Source: Clostridia bacterium
GTDB lineage: Bacteria; Bacillota; Clostridia; RGIG7378
NCBI GenBank assembly: GCA_017559445.1
Contig: JAFYSJ010000026.1
Span: 1-64,000, forward strand
Direction: 5' to 3'
Length of the DNA stretch: 64,000 nucleotides
The position numbers and the translations under genes are program-made. Numbering within the stretch: position 1 is the stretch's first letter; each line of letters opens with the position of its first letter. Of this stretch, positions 17,480 through 24,423 are shown piece by piece. Under the pieces are notes generated by a model that worked only from the letters and a program-made list of their open reading frames with translations, had not been told where the DNA came from and did not search any database.

Positions 17480-18097
17480 ATGGATCAGAGATTTTATATT
17501 TGTGAGCATTGTGGCAAGATGGTAGCTCTCGTTAAGGAGAGCGGAGTTCCAGTTATGTGCTGTGGACAGAAGATGAATGAGATTATTCCAGGCACAACAG
17601 AGGCAAGCCTTGAGAAACATTTGCCTGTATATTTTGTAGATGGCAACATGGTACACGTTTCAGTTGGTGAGGTAGAGCACCCCATGACTCCTGAACACTA
17701 CATTGAGTGGGTATCCATTCAGACAAATGCTGGCAACCAGCGCAAGATGCTTAAGCCTGGGGATAAGCCACAGGTATCCTTTGCACTCTGCGAGGGCGAG
17801 AAGTTGGAGGCTGTATATGCTTACTGCAATCTCCACAGCCTTTGGAAGACAGATTACCAGGAGGAGCTTGTATGCGACCTTCAGCCAGTAGATACCAAGA
17901 CATTGGAGAACTATGTAGTTTGCAAGTGCAACAACGTTAGCTATTTCGATATTTTGGATGCAATTCAGGGCAACAGCAATATCACTGATTTACTTGCAGT
18001 ATTCGACAAGGTTAAGGAGACAACTAAGTGCTCCACAGGCTGTGGCGGCTGCTATGATAAGGTAATTAAGATTATCTCTGAAACAATGAATAGATAA
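17480..18097 (+). CDS. Desulfoferrodoxin-type superoxide reductase fused to BFD-like [2Fe-2S] domain
   Basis: 205 residues in three parts. Residues 8-32 form a desulforedoxin-like Fe(Cys)4 site (CEHCGK and VMCCGQKM). Residues ~38-128 are the superoxide reductase fold, with histidines in EKHLP, EHPMTPEHYIEW and the Cys-His pair in YCNLHSLWKT that ligate the catalytic iron. Residues ~142-203 (VVCKCNNVSYFDILDAI, later CSTGCGGC) are a BFD-like domain with four cysteines for a [2Fe-2S] cluster. It would reduce superoxide to peroxide without making O2. The fused BFD-like domain, not part of standard desulfoferrodoxin, may deliver electrons to the active site. It is monocistronic. Confidence 0.88.
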   Translation: MDQRFYICEHCGKMVALVKESGVPVMCCGQKMNEIIPGTTEASLEKHLPVYFVDGNMVHVSVGEVEHPMTPEHYIEWVSIQTNAGNQRKMLKPGDKPQVSFALCEGEKLEAVYAYCNLHSLWKTDYQEELVCDLQPVDTKTLENYVVCKCNNVSYFDILDAIQGNSNITDLLAVFDKVKETTKCSTGCGGCYDKVIKIISETMNR

Positions 18098-18111
18098 ATA
18101 AGACTTTTAGT

Positions 18112-18153
18112 CAAGAACAAGAATGGGGTGTAAAAACACCCTTTTCTTGTTTC
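18112..18153 (+). terminator. Intrinsic terminator after the superoxide reductase gene
   Basis: GGGTGT-AAAA-ACACCC forms the core (18126-18141), extended by AACAAGAA/TTCTTGTT flanks, with T-rich sequence downstream. Confidence 0.85.
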
Positions 18154-18201
18154 TGTTAGTAACTAGGCTGTTTGCTTTTCAACAAAAATGGGAAGAATCC
18201 C

Positions 18202-18232
18202 AAAAAGCCGATAGGAATATTCCTATCGGCTA
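18202..18232 (-). terminator. Intrinsic terminator of the toxin-antitoxin operon (minus strand)
   Basis: AGCCGATAGGA-ATAT-TCCTATCGGCT is a perfect 11-bp stem (18207-18232). Read on the minus strand it is followed by TTTTTGGG, so it ends transcripts from 19640 to 18269. Confidence 0.85.
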
Positions 18233-18268
18233 AATGCAGTTATTTGGTATTATCTTACAAGGCCATGT

Positions 18269-18988
18269 TTATTTCGGAAGAACGTCTTTTATATATGCAT
18301 TAACGCTATGGTATACTTCTTCAAAGTTAGGTTTATTAACACCGCCGGCAAAACGGAATTTTTCGTAGGAATGCTTTAAATCTTCAGACCTGTGGAGAAA
18401 ACCATTGAAATCTTCTAAGGCTCTTTCGCTATTTTTCAAAGTTTGAAGAACTTCGGTGACGTTAAATTCAAATACTTTTGAGATATAATATAAATCTATA
18501 ACATCCTTAATACGACGAAATACCTTATCAGTGGAGATTGCCGCAACCTTATCTGCAATCATTTGAGAAGGAGATACACCACAAAAGCGAAGACCTTCTA
18601 CTTCGTAGATTTTTGTAGGAGCTATCGGTCGGTTTACATCCACATCCATAGTGAAAAGAGTTTCCTCAGTTTCACGGTTAATTAGCTCGAGACCGGCAGA
18701 ACGTTTTTCACCATACATTCTGTAAATCTTAACTTCAAGATTAACACCACTTTTGTCGATTGCTTTTTGCAAAGAATCTTCCATCTGTTTCGAAGTAGGG
18801 GGAGTATCAGAGTTCCAGTTGGCATCAATATCTACGGTGTGGCGGGTATCATCATTATACCCCGCTTCAAGCAAACAAGCCTTTAAAACCATGGAGCCCT
18901 TAAAACTGATAGGGATTCCACTGTCATAGATGGCTTTCATAACCTTATACATTATTTTTTCTTCTACTGTTAAATTCAAAAGAATCAC
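18269..18988 (-). CDS. AbiEii/AbiGii-family nucleotidyltransferase toxin
   Basis: 239 residues from a GTG at 18988; an ATG 12 codons in is an alternative. The fold signature is that of the AbiEii nucleotidyltransferase family: FKGSMVLKACL (about 29-39, the GG/GS...L substrate loop), then RHTVDIDANW with the metal-binding DxD (about 49-58), FTMDVDVNR with a third acidic strand, and a ...MIADKVAAIST... helix near the C-terminal half. Such toxins modify nucleotide or tRNA targets and cause growth arrest. The antitoxin gene lies one base upstream. Family assignment is strong; the target is unknown. Confidence 0.87.
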   Translation of the reverse strand: MILLNLTVEEKIMYKVMKAIYDSGIPISFKGSMVLKACLLEAGYNDDTRHTVDIDANWNSDTPPTSKQMEDSLQKAIDKSGVNLEVKIYRMYGEKRSAGLELINRETEETLFTMDVDVNRPIAPTKIYEVEGLRFCGVSPSQMIADKVAAISTDKVFRRIKDVIDLYYISKVFEFNVTEVLQTLKNSERALEDFNGFLHRSEDLKHSYEKFRFAGGVNKPNFEEVYHSVNAYIKDVLPK

Positions 18989-18989
18989 C

Positions 18990-19640
18990 TCAACTTCCGT
19001 AATATTCTATTGCTTCATTTGCTAACATTTCGAATCTATCTTGATATTCAGGAGAGATAAAAATACCGTCGAAACTATCACCATTTGCATAATAATAGCG
19101 GCTTAAGGCTTCGGTTATTCCTTGCATATCTAAAATAGCCTCGTTAGTAAAAGCGTCAAATACCGTTCGGTTGAAGTCGGTATAGAGCAACCCATTTCGA
19201 CTCTTAATATGGCGAGAACCAATGTGATTTCCCAATACAACCACACCATTAAACTGTGTAACACTGTCTTCGCCATAAACCCAAACAACGTATTCATCGT
19301 TACGACCACCGAAACTACCTTGACACATAAGTGCTTCGTCTAAAGCGAATACTACCGATTCTCCTAAACAGTCTCTCACAGCCTTGAGCCAAGAGAGCGC
19401 GCCTACGTAATCACTACGCTTAGGAAGATTGCGCTTTTGTGGATCATACTTGGGTAGTGTTGTAGTTTTGTGGTTAATCAAGTCGTTCTTTATGCGTTGC
19501 TCCAATAAGGTAATAATATATTCAGGTGGAGTGCGCTTACCTGTTTCCCAATTTTGAACAGTACGAAAGGGAATGCTATATCGTGCAGCAAATTCACTTT
19601 GAGTAACTCCTAGCTTTGTTCTCATTTCACGAATGTTCAT
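18990..19640 (-). CDS. XRE-family antitoxin/regulator with C-terminal domain
   Basis: 216 residues. Residues 1-60 are a helix-turn-helix of XRE type (EMRTKLGVTQSEFAARYSIP, then FRTVQNWETGKRTPPEYI). The remainder (about 75-216) is a separate domain without a family I recognise. It is co-transcribed with the nucleotidyltransferase toxin, one base apart, and the palindrome over its own -10 box indicates autoregulation. It replaces the winged-helix AbiEi antitoxin usually paired with AbiEii. RBS GGTGAGGTGAGG just before the ATG. Confidence 0.8.
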   Translation of the reverse strand: MNIREMRTKLGVTQSEFAARYSIPFRTVQNWETGKRTPPEYIITLLEQRIKNDLINHKTTTLPKYDPQKRNLPKRSDYVGALSWLKAVRDCLGESVVFALDEALMCQGSFGGRNDEYVVWVYGEDSVTQFNGVVVLGNHIGSRHIKSRNGLLYTDFNRTVFDAFTNEAILDMQGITEALSRYYYANGDSFDGIFISPEYQDRFEMLANEAIEYYGS

Positions 19641-19657
19641 ATCCTCACCTCACCATG

Positions 19658-19686
19658 ATTATACACCCAATGGGTGTATAAGTCGA
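19658..19686 (-). promoter_or_regulatory. Autoregulatory operator/promoter of the toxin-antitoxin pair
   Basis: TTATACACCCA-A-TGGGTGTATAA (19659-19681) is a perfect 11-bp inverted repeat with one central base. On the minus strand TATAAT (19658-19663) overlaps one arm, so a dimeric XRE protein bound here would block its own promoter. The -35 (TCGACT at 19681-19686) is weak. Confidence 0.7.
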
Positions 19687-19780
19687 TAGTTTTTACAAAA
19701 CAAATAAAAATATACATTTTTATTGAAACGCTTTGCAGAAATGAAGTTCCATTGCTTATTTGTTTAGAAGTTGGGTTAAA

Positions 19781-19811
19781 AGAAACTCGTGCTACATTTT
19801 TAACACGAGTT
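19781..19811 (-). terminator. Intrinsic terminator of the MATE gene (minus strand)
   Basis: AACTCGTG (19784-19791) and CACGAGTT (19804-19811) form an 8-bp stem. On the minus strand TTCTTTTAA follows, ending the transcript of the MATE gene. Confidence 0.7.
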
Positions 19812-19838
19812 CATGGAAAGGAGTGTTTCCTTTTTTAT

Positions 19839-21209
19839 TTATAGCTGATCTGCTAGAACTTTTCGCTTTTCCCATTTTCCACTTAAGAAGTAGATACAGC
19901 TTGGGATGGCAGTTCCGTATGTGGCCAATGCGTATCCAAGAACGAATCCGTAGAAGCCCCAACCAAGCGCGATACCAAATAGCCAGCTAAGTCCAATTCT
20001 AAGCACTACGCCGTCCAACATCGCAAGGACTAATCCTAAGTAGGCGTTACCAATACCCTGTATAAAGGCGAATGTGCCTCTCATAATGGTAAGGGCCGGC
20101 ATCATCCACAGGATAGCCTGAATAAATGTGTGTGACATCTCGTGAACCAGTGGGTCGTCAGAGAACATCATAAAGAGTTGCTTGCCCATTGTGAGGTAGA
20201 TTGTCATGCAGATAACTGTCAATGCGCCTGCGAAAATCCAGGAGCAGTAAACAGTTTTCTTAGCTCTGTCATTCTTGCCAGCGGCAATATTCTGGGCAAC
20301 GATTGGCATAGCAGCAAATTGGATGCCCTGAGAAATTTTGCTAAAAATATCGTCGATACGCACGCCAACTCCAAATGTGGCAGATGCAACAACGCTAATG
20401 CTGTTAACAAGGGAGTTAACGAACATCATGGAAATGTTAATGCATCCAGCCTGAATAGCCATGGGCAATCCCTGATTAAAAATAAGGCGAACGTAGTTGA
20501 ACTTAGGAATAAAGCTGGACAACTTAAAGTCAAAGCCAAATGCTTCTCTGTGCTTGAACAAGTAGTACAAGGAGAACAGGAAGGAAACACCCTGACCGAT
20601 GATTGTAGCCCATGCAGCGCCTGCAACCTTCATATCCAAGAATCCTGTGAAGATAATGTCCAATACAAGGTTAACAACAGTTGCAATACCAATAAAGAGA
20701 AGAGGTCTCTTGGAATCTCCCATTCCACGAAGAACAGCAGAAACCATGTTGTATCCAGCAGTGAAGAAAAGTCCGCATCCGCAGATGATCAAATAATCCA
20801 TGGACATGGCATAGGACTCTGTAGGCATGTTCATTACATCCAAAATCCATGTTCTAGCGAAAAGGATTACGACGGAAAGTACAATTCCCATTGCAGAGAT
20901 TAGGGAGAAAAGTGTTCCGATGATCTGGTTAAGCTCCTTGCGTTTTTGGGAACCAATAGCATGGGCAACGAGAATCTGTCCTGCGTTGGAAAAGCCAAGG
21001 CACATCATGGTGGCAAAGTTTAGAATAAGACTGCTCTGGTAAACGGCAGAAAGTCCTGCTGTACCAACGAATTTGCCAACGATAACCATATCGATGGTGC
21101 TGTATAGAACCTGAAGTGCGTTTGCTGCCATGAATGGAATAGACATGGTTATGAGGAAACGCCATATGCTACCTTGTGTAAAATCTTTGGATAAGTGTTT
21201 TTTGGACAT
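19839..21209 (-). CDS. MATE-family efflux transporter
   Basis: 456 residues with about 12 hydrophobic helices in two halves, the length and layout of NorM/DinF-type MATE pumps. The N-terminus (GSIWRFLITMSIPFMAANALQ, then YSTIDMVIVGKFVG) and the middle GYNMVSAVLRGMGDSKRPL are hallmark stretches. It exports cationic drugs or metabolites using Na+ or H+. AGAGG precedes the ATG by about 7 bases. A CTAG-hairpin array (21224-21460) lies directly upstream of the RBS, so it would be within the leader or promoter region of this gene. Confidence 0.93.
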   Translation of the reverse strand: MSKKHLSKDFTQGSIWRFLITMSIPFMAANALQVLYSTIDMVIVGKFVGTAGLSAVYQSSLILNFATMMCLGFSNAGQILVAHAIGSQKRKELNQIIGTLFSLISAMGIVLSVVILFARTWILDVMNMPTESYAMSMDYLIICGCGLFFTAGYNMVSAVLRGMGDSKRPLLFIGIATVVNLVLDIIFTGFLDMKVAGAAWATIIGQGVSFLFSLYYLFKHREAFGFDFKLSSFIPKFNYVRLIFNQGLPMAIQAGCINISMMFVNSLVNSISVVASATFGVGVRIDDIFSKISQGIQFAAMPIVAQNIAAGKNDRAKKTVYCSWIFAGALTVICMTIYLTMGKQLFMMFSDDPLVHEMSHTFIQAILWMMPALTIMRGTFAFIQGIGNAYLGLVLAMLDGVVLRIGLSWLFGIALGWGFYGFVLGYALATYGTAIPSCIYFLSGKWEKRKVLADQL

Positions 21210-21223
21210 TTATTATACCTCTG

Positions 21224-21460
21224 GGTTAGTGAGCCGCTGCGCTAGTAGCCGCCTTCGGCTAGTGAGCCGCTACGCTAGTAGTCGCACCGTTGGTGCTAGT
21301 GAGCCGCTACGCTAGTAGTCGCTGCGCTAGTGAACCGCAACTGCGTTGCTAGTAGGCCGCCTTCGGCTAGTGAGCCACGAGCAAAGCTCGTTAGTGAGCC
21401 GCTGCGCTAGTAGTCGCTGCGCTAGTGAGCCGCTACGCTAGTAGTCGCTGCGCTAGTTAA
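21224..21460. repeat. CTAG-linked hairpin-module array A
   Basis: About 13 consecutive units, each made of a linker CTAGTGAGCCG or CTAGTAGTCG (the two types roughly alternate) plus one short self-complementary module. Modules seen: CGCTGCG/CGCTACG, GCCTTCGGC, CACCGTTGGTG, CAACTGCGTTG and CGAGCAAAGCTCG. The order is variable. It ends with CTAGTTAA and a GC palindrome near 21461-21474. The orientation is opposite to array B at 24031. It is not a CRISPR: units are 15-25 bases and the inserts are recurring palindromes. Confidence 0.9.
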
Positions 21461-21553
21461 TGCGCGTGCGCGCAGTATTATATTGCAGATTTTACGAAAA
21501 ATCCAACATTTTGACATGTTTTTATGGCATTTCGTCGCGATATTTAATAAAAC

Positions 21554-22639
21554 CTATTTAGACGACAAAACTTCGATGTGTGACAAGGGAGCCTGCATAA
21601 TATTCCAAGAAAGAGCCGCTCCAGTGCAACCATTTTTGCCAATTACATCGAGACATTCCCTCACATACTGGGGAGAAGTCTTAACTAGCTCTGGATGGTG
21701 GTTGATCTCTATGCCAGCGTATACGTGGCAGGGAAGATTGCTAAGTGCCTTAAGCTGGTCATCTAAGAAATTTGCATCCATTTGGATGGCTTCGTAGCCC
21801 TGTGCCTTTGGAGCGGAACTTTTAAGCAAGTAGTACTCATAACCTAATCCGGCGGGGGCAAGGGTTCTTCGGTACAGCATGGGCTTAACAAAATCTGCAT
21901 GCTGGGCAAGGAGGTTATAGTCCTGTCCCACGAATCTGGACATAAGGGGCGCAAATGTGTCTAAACCAACTTCTAGACCAAGATCCTTAAAATGCTTGCA
22001 AAGTTCGCCTACACCCTGGTCAATAATCTTGCATTTTGAATTAAAGAAATTTTCGGTGATTTCGTGGGCAAAGGAGCCGTTTGGCAACTTATCAAAGAAG
22101 TTATCTTCTAATGTTTCGTATGCCTTTCTCACATCATCTAAGGAAACGCCATTTTCAAAATGCTTTTCTGCGCATCTTGGGCAACCACAGCTTAACACGC
22201 CAGAAACACCTCCACCAAAGGAGTGGGTTCTGATTCTGTCCATAAAGACTCCATCAAAACCAGAGGTGGAGAAGTATTTGTGGTACATCTCTTTAACTAA
22301 ATCAATGTTGTCTGGAGAGGAAGGGCAGCAGAAATCGAATGTTTCGCCGCTTTGCACTAGGGAAGGAGCGATATCTTTTCCCCAAAGGGCAACAGCCTTG
22401 TGGATTGAACCAAATTCTGCAGTATCTGAGAAAACAGGGAGCCAAAGGACCATTTTGGTGCCGTACTTTGACAAGAACTCCTTGAGTCTAAGGTACATAT
22501 CCTCATTGGGGTACCAGCCCAGCATGAGCTTGTCCACGGAAATGAGCTCAAAAACTTGGCTTAGTCTGGCGATTATATCTTGTGCCTCGTACTCCTGGTG
22601 GAAACGACTGCCTGTAGATAATTGCACTGTGTACTGCAT
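21554..22639 (-). CDS. Hypothetical TIM-barrel protein, glycoside-hydrolase-like
   Basis: 361 residues, cytoplasmic (no signal peptide). A repeating strand-helix pattern with acidic residues at strand ends suggests a TIM barrel of the glycoside-hydrolase/alpha-amylase-like type: YGTKMVLWLPVFSD, GFDGVFMDRIRTHSF (about 127-141), GLEVGLDTFAPL and HADFVKPMLYRR. A paired cysteine patch, CGCPRCAEKHF (about 152-162), resembles the CxCxxC seen in some uncharacterised barrel families. I cannot name a family or substrate. It has its own minus-strand promoter, and together with the TIR-HAD gene it lies between the inverted arrays A and B. Confidence 0.55.
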   Translation of the reverse strand: MQYTVQLSTGSRFHQEYEAQDIIARLSQVFELISVDKLMLGWYPNEDMYLRLKEFLSKYGTKMVLWLPVFSDTAEFGSIHKAVALWGKDIAPSLVQSGETFDFCCPSSPDNIDLVKEMYHKYFSTSGFDGVFMDRIRTHSFGGGVSGVLSCGCPRCAEKHFENGVSLDDVRKAYETLEDNFFDKLPNGSFAHEITENFFNSKCKIIDQGVGELCKHFKDLGLEVGLDTFAPLMSRFVGQDYNLLAQHADFVKPMLYRRTLAPAGLGYEYYLLKSSAPKAQGYEAIQMDANFLDDQLKALSNLPCHVYAGIEINHHPELVKTSPQYVRECLDVIGKNGCTGAALSWNIMQAPLSHIEVLSSK

Positions 22640-22669
22640 ATATCCTCCCGAAGAATAGGTGATACGAAC

Positions 22670-22698
22670 ATGGTAAAACTATAGCGATGGGATGTCAA
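22670..22698 (-). promoter_or_regulatory. Promoter of the TIM-barrel gene (minus strand)
   Basis: On the minus strand TTGACA (22698-22693), 17-base spacer, TACCAT (22675-22670), about 30 bases before the ATG and its GGGAGGA RBS. Confidence 0.6.
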
Positions 22699-22728
22699 AT
22701 GTTAAGTGGAACGCCTAAGGCGGGTGAG

Positions 22729-22756
22729 TTGATTAAAAGTTTATATGTAATATAAT
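22729..22756 (+). promoter_or_regulatory. Promoter of the TIR-HAD fusion gene
   Basis: TTGATT (22729-22734), 16-base spacer, perfect TATAAT (22751-22756), 32 bases before the start codon. Confidence 0.6.
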
Positions 22757-22788
22757 GAAAAAAAGACCGGCGTTCGGGGGAACAAGCT

Positions 22789-23964
22789 ATGTATAGAAAT
22801 TTCATTTGCTACAGAGGCGGATCTTCTGCAGGAATACATTATGCTAACGATATATATGTACACTTAAATCAAATCAAGGATAAAGTTGGGGTTACATATT
22901 ATTCTCCAGAAAAGGAGTTTGCAGGAGAAGTTCGAAATTTTTTGTTAGATCCAGCAAAATATCTTGGAAATGTAGAAAACTTCATTATGTTATTAACAAG
23001 AGATTTCTTTGATGGATTCATTGTGGATGGCAGGCCCAATCCAGAGTCGGTTACGAGAATAGAGATAGATGAAATTCTAAAAAATGATAACGTAAAAATT
23101 ATACCTGTTGTATTTCCAGATTTCTCATGGGCAGACACCACCAAGGGTAAATCAAATCAAGACATATTGACAGAGCTTTGGGGTGAGGAAGCCATGAATA
23201 GAATTGTTGGTTCGCCTCCAATTCCCTATGTTTTTCAATATAGAAATCAAGTAACGCAGCTGGTAGCAGATGAATTGACAGCTAAGAGTAGTAGCAAAAG
23301 GGTTGTAGTATTCGATTTTGATGGCACATTAACTAAACCAAGAGTAGATGCGAATACATGGGAGTTGTTATGGGAGAGCCTTGGATATGATGTATCGGAG
23401 TGTGAAAAGTATCACAGGCAGTTTAGTAGAGGCGAAATTTCTCATGAGGAATGGTGTGAAATAACAGAAAAGAAATTTAAGGAAGCAGGCTGTAGCAAGA
23501 AGAATCTTAAGGAAACAGCATTTAAAGCAGAACTTGTGGATGACGTGTTTGAAGTCATTAGGGAGCTTAGGTCAAAGGGAATATTATTGTATATATTGTC
23601 CGGTTCCATTAAGCAGTACATAGAACTTGTATTGGGCAAGGAGATGAGCTCGTGTTTTGTGGAGATAAAGGCCAACAGGATGACCTTTGATGATCAGGGA
23701 ATGTTAGATGGAATTATTGGTACGCCCTATGATTTTGAGGGGAAGGCCAAATTTGTAAATAAAATAATTGGCGAAAAACAGGTGTCTCCCAAGGATATCA
23801 TCTACGTTGGCAATTCCTTTAATGATGAGTTCGTATATACTACTGGAGTTGAAACCTTGTGCATCAATCCAAGGGGCACAGATTACTATAACAACAAGGT
23901 TTGGCATAATTATATACGAAGATTAACAAGCTTGAAGGAAATTCTGCCTTATATTTATTCATAA
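22789..23964 (+). CDS. TIR domain fused to HAD-IB-type phosphatase
   Basis: 391 residues in two domains. Residues 1-160 are a TIR domain of the FxxYRGG type (NFICYRGGSSAGIHYANDIY, later YSPEKEF and a KIIPVVFPDFSW strand). Glu92 in SVTRIEIDEIL sits where TIR NADases carry the catalytic glutamate. Residues 171-391 are a HAD phosphatase like phosphoserine phosphatase: motif I DFDGT at 176-180, motif II in YILSGS, a lysine in FEGKAKFV, and motif IV YVGNSFNDEF. All HAD residues are present. A TIR head could make NAD-derived signals or deplete NAD; a phosphatase tail could process a phosphorylated product. Both ideas are inference. The gene has its own promoter and terminator. Confidence 0.8.
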   Translation: MYRNFICYRGGSSAGIHYANDIYVHLNQIKDKVGVTYYSPEKEFAGEVRNFLLDPAKYLGNVENFIMLLTRDFFDGFIVDGRPNPESVTRIEIDEILKNDNVKIIPVVFPDFSWADTTKGKSNQDILTELWGEEAMNRIVGSPPIPYVFQYRNQVTQLVADELTAKSSSKRVVVFDFDGTLTKPRVDANTWELLWESLGYDVSECEKYHRQFSRGEISHEEWCEITEKKFKEAGCSKKNLKETAFKAELVDDVFEVIRELRSKGILLYILSGSIKQYIELVLGKEMSSCFVEIKANRMTFDDQGMLDGIIGTPYDFEGKAKFVNKIIGEKQVSPKDIIYVGNSFNDEFVYTTGVETLCINPRGTDYYNNKVWHNYIRRLTSLKEILPYIYS

Positions 23965-23966
23965 AG

Positions 23967-23998
23967 AAGGGTACCCTATGATGGGTGCCTTTTATGTT
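23967..23998 (+). terminator. Intrinsic terminator after the TIR-HAD gene
   Basis: AAGGGTACCC pairs with GGGTGCCTT across TATGAT, with one bulge, followed by TTATGTTTT. Confidence 0.75.
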
Positions 23999-24030
23999 TT
24001 GTACAGAATGATAAAAGAATAACTTAAACT

Positions 24031-24350
24031 GGCGCAACAGCGTGGTTCACTAGCGCAGCGGCCACTAGCACCAACGGTGCGGCTCACTAACGAGCTTTGC
24101 TCGTGGTTCACTAGCGTAGCGGCCACTAGCAACGCAGTTGCGGCTCACTAACGAGCTTTGCTCGTGGTTCACTAGCCGAAGGCGGCCTACTAGCGCGATA
24201 GCGCGGCCACTAGCACCAACGGTGCGGTTCACTAGGCGCAGCCGGTTCACTAGCGTAGCGACCACTAGCAACGCAGTTGCGGCTCACTAACGAGCTTTGC
24301 TCGTGGTTCACTAGCGCAGCGGCCACTAGCACCAACGGTGCGGCTCACTA
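24031..24350. repeat. CTAG-linked hairpin-module array B (inverted relative to array A)
   Basis: About 16 units of the same kind as array A, but on the opposite strand: read on the minus strand they are CTAGTGGCCG, CTAGTGAACC(G) or TTAGTGAGCCG linkers followed by modules CACCGTTGGTG, CTGCG, ACGAGCAAAGCTCG, CAACTGCGTTG, CTACG, CCTTCGG and CGCTATCGCG. The block of ACGAGCAAAGCTCG then CAACTGCGTTG occurs twice. It fills almost all of the interval between the TIR-HAD gene and the flavoenzyme operon. Confidence 0.9.
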
Positions 24351-24360
24351 AATTAACTCC

Positions 24361-24389
24361 TTAACTAAGTCGAACTAATTTGATATAAT
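24361..24389 (+). promoter_or_regulatory. Promoter of the ene-reductase/aconitase X operon
   Basis: TTAACT (24361-24366), 17-base spacer, TATAAT (24384-24389), 34 bases before the start codon and immediately after array B. Confidence 0.6.
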
Positions 24390-24423
24390 CCCTTACATAT
24401 AAACAGAAAGGAACAAAATACAC

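Noticed and set aside
20142-20903. Plus-strand open frame opposite the MATE gene
   Set aside because: Shadow frame with no motif and no RBS.
21224-21460. CRISPR array
   Set aside because: Repeats are shorter than CRISPR repeats, the inserts are recurring palindromes and not unique spacers, and there are no cas genes.
23442-23907. Minus-strand frames within the TIR-HAD gene
   Set aside because: Shadows of the HAD domain coding sequence.
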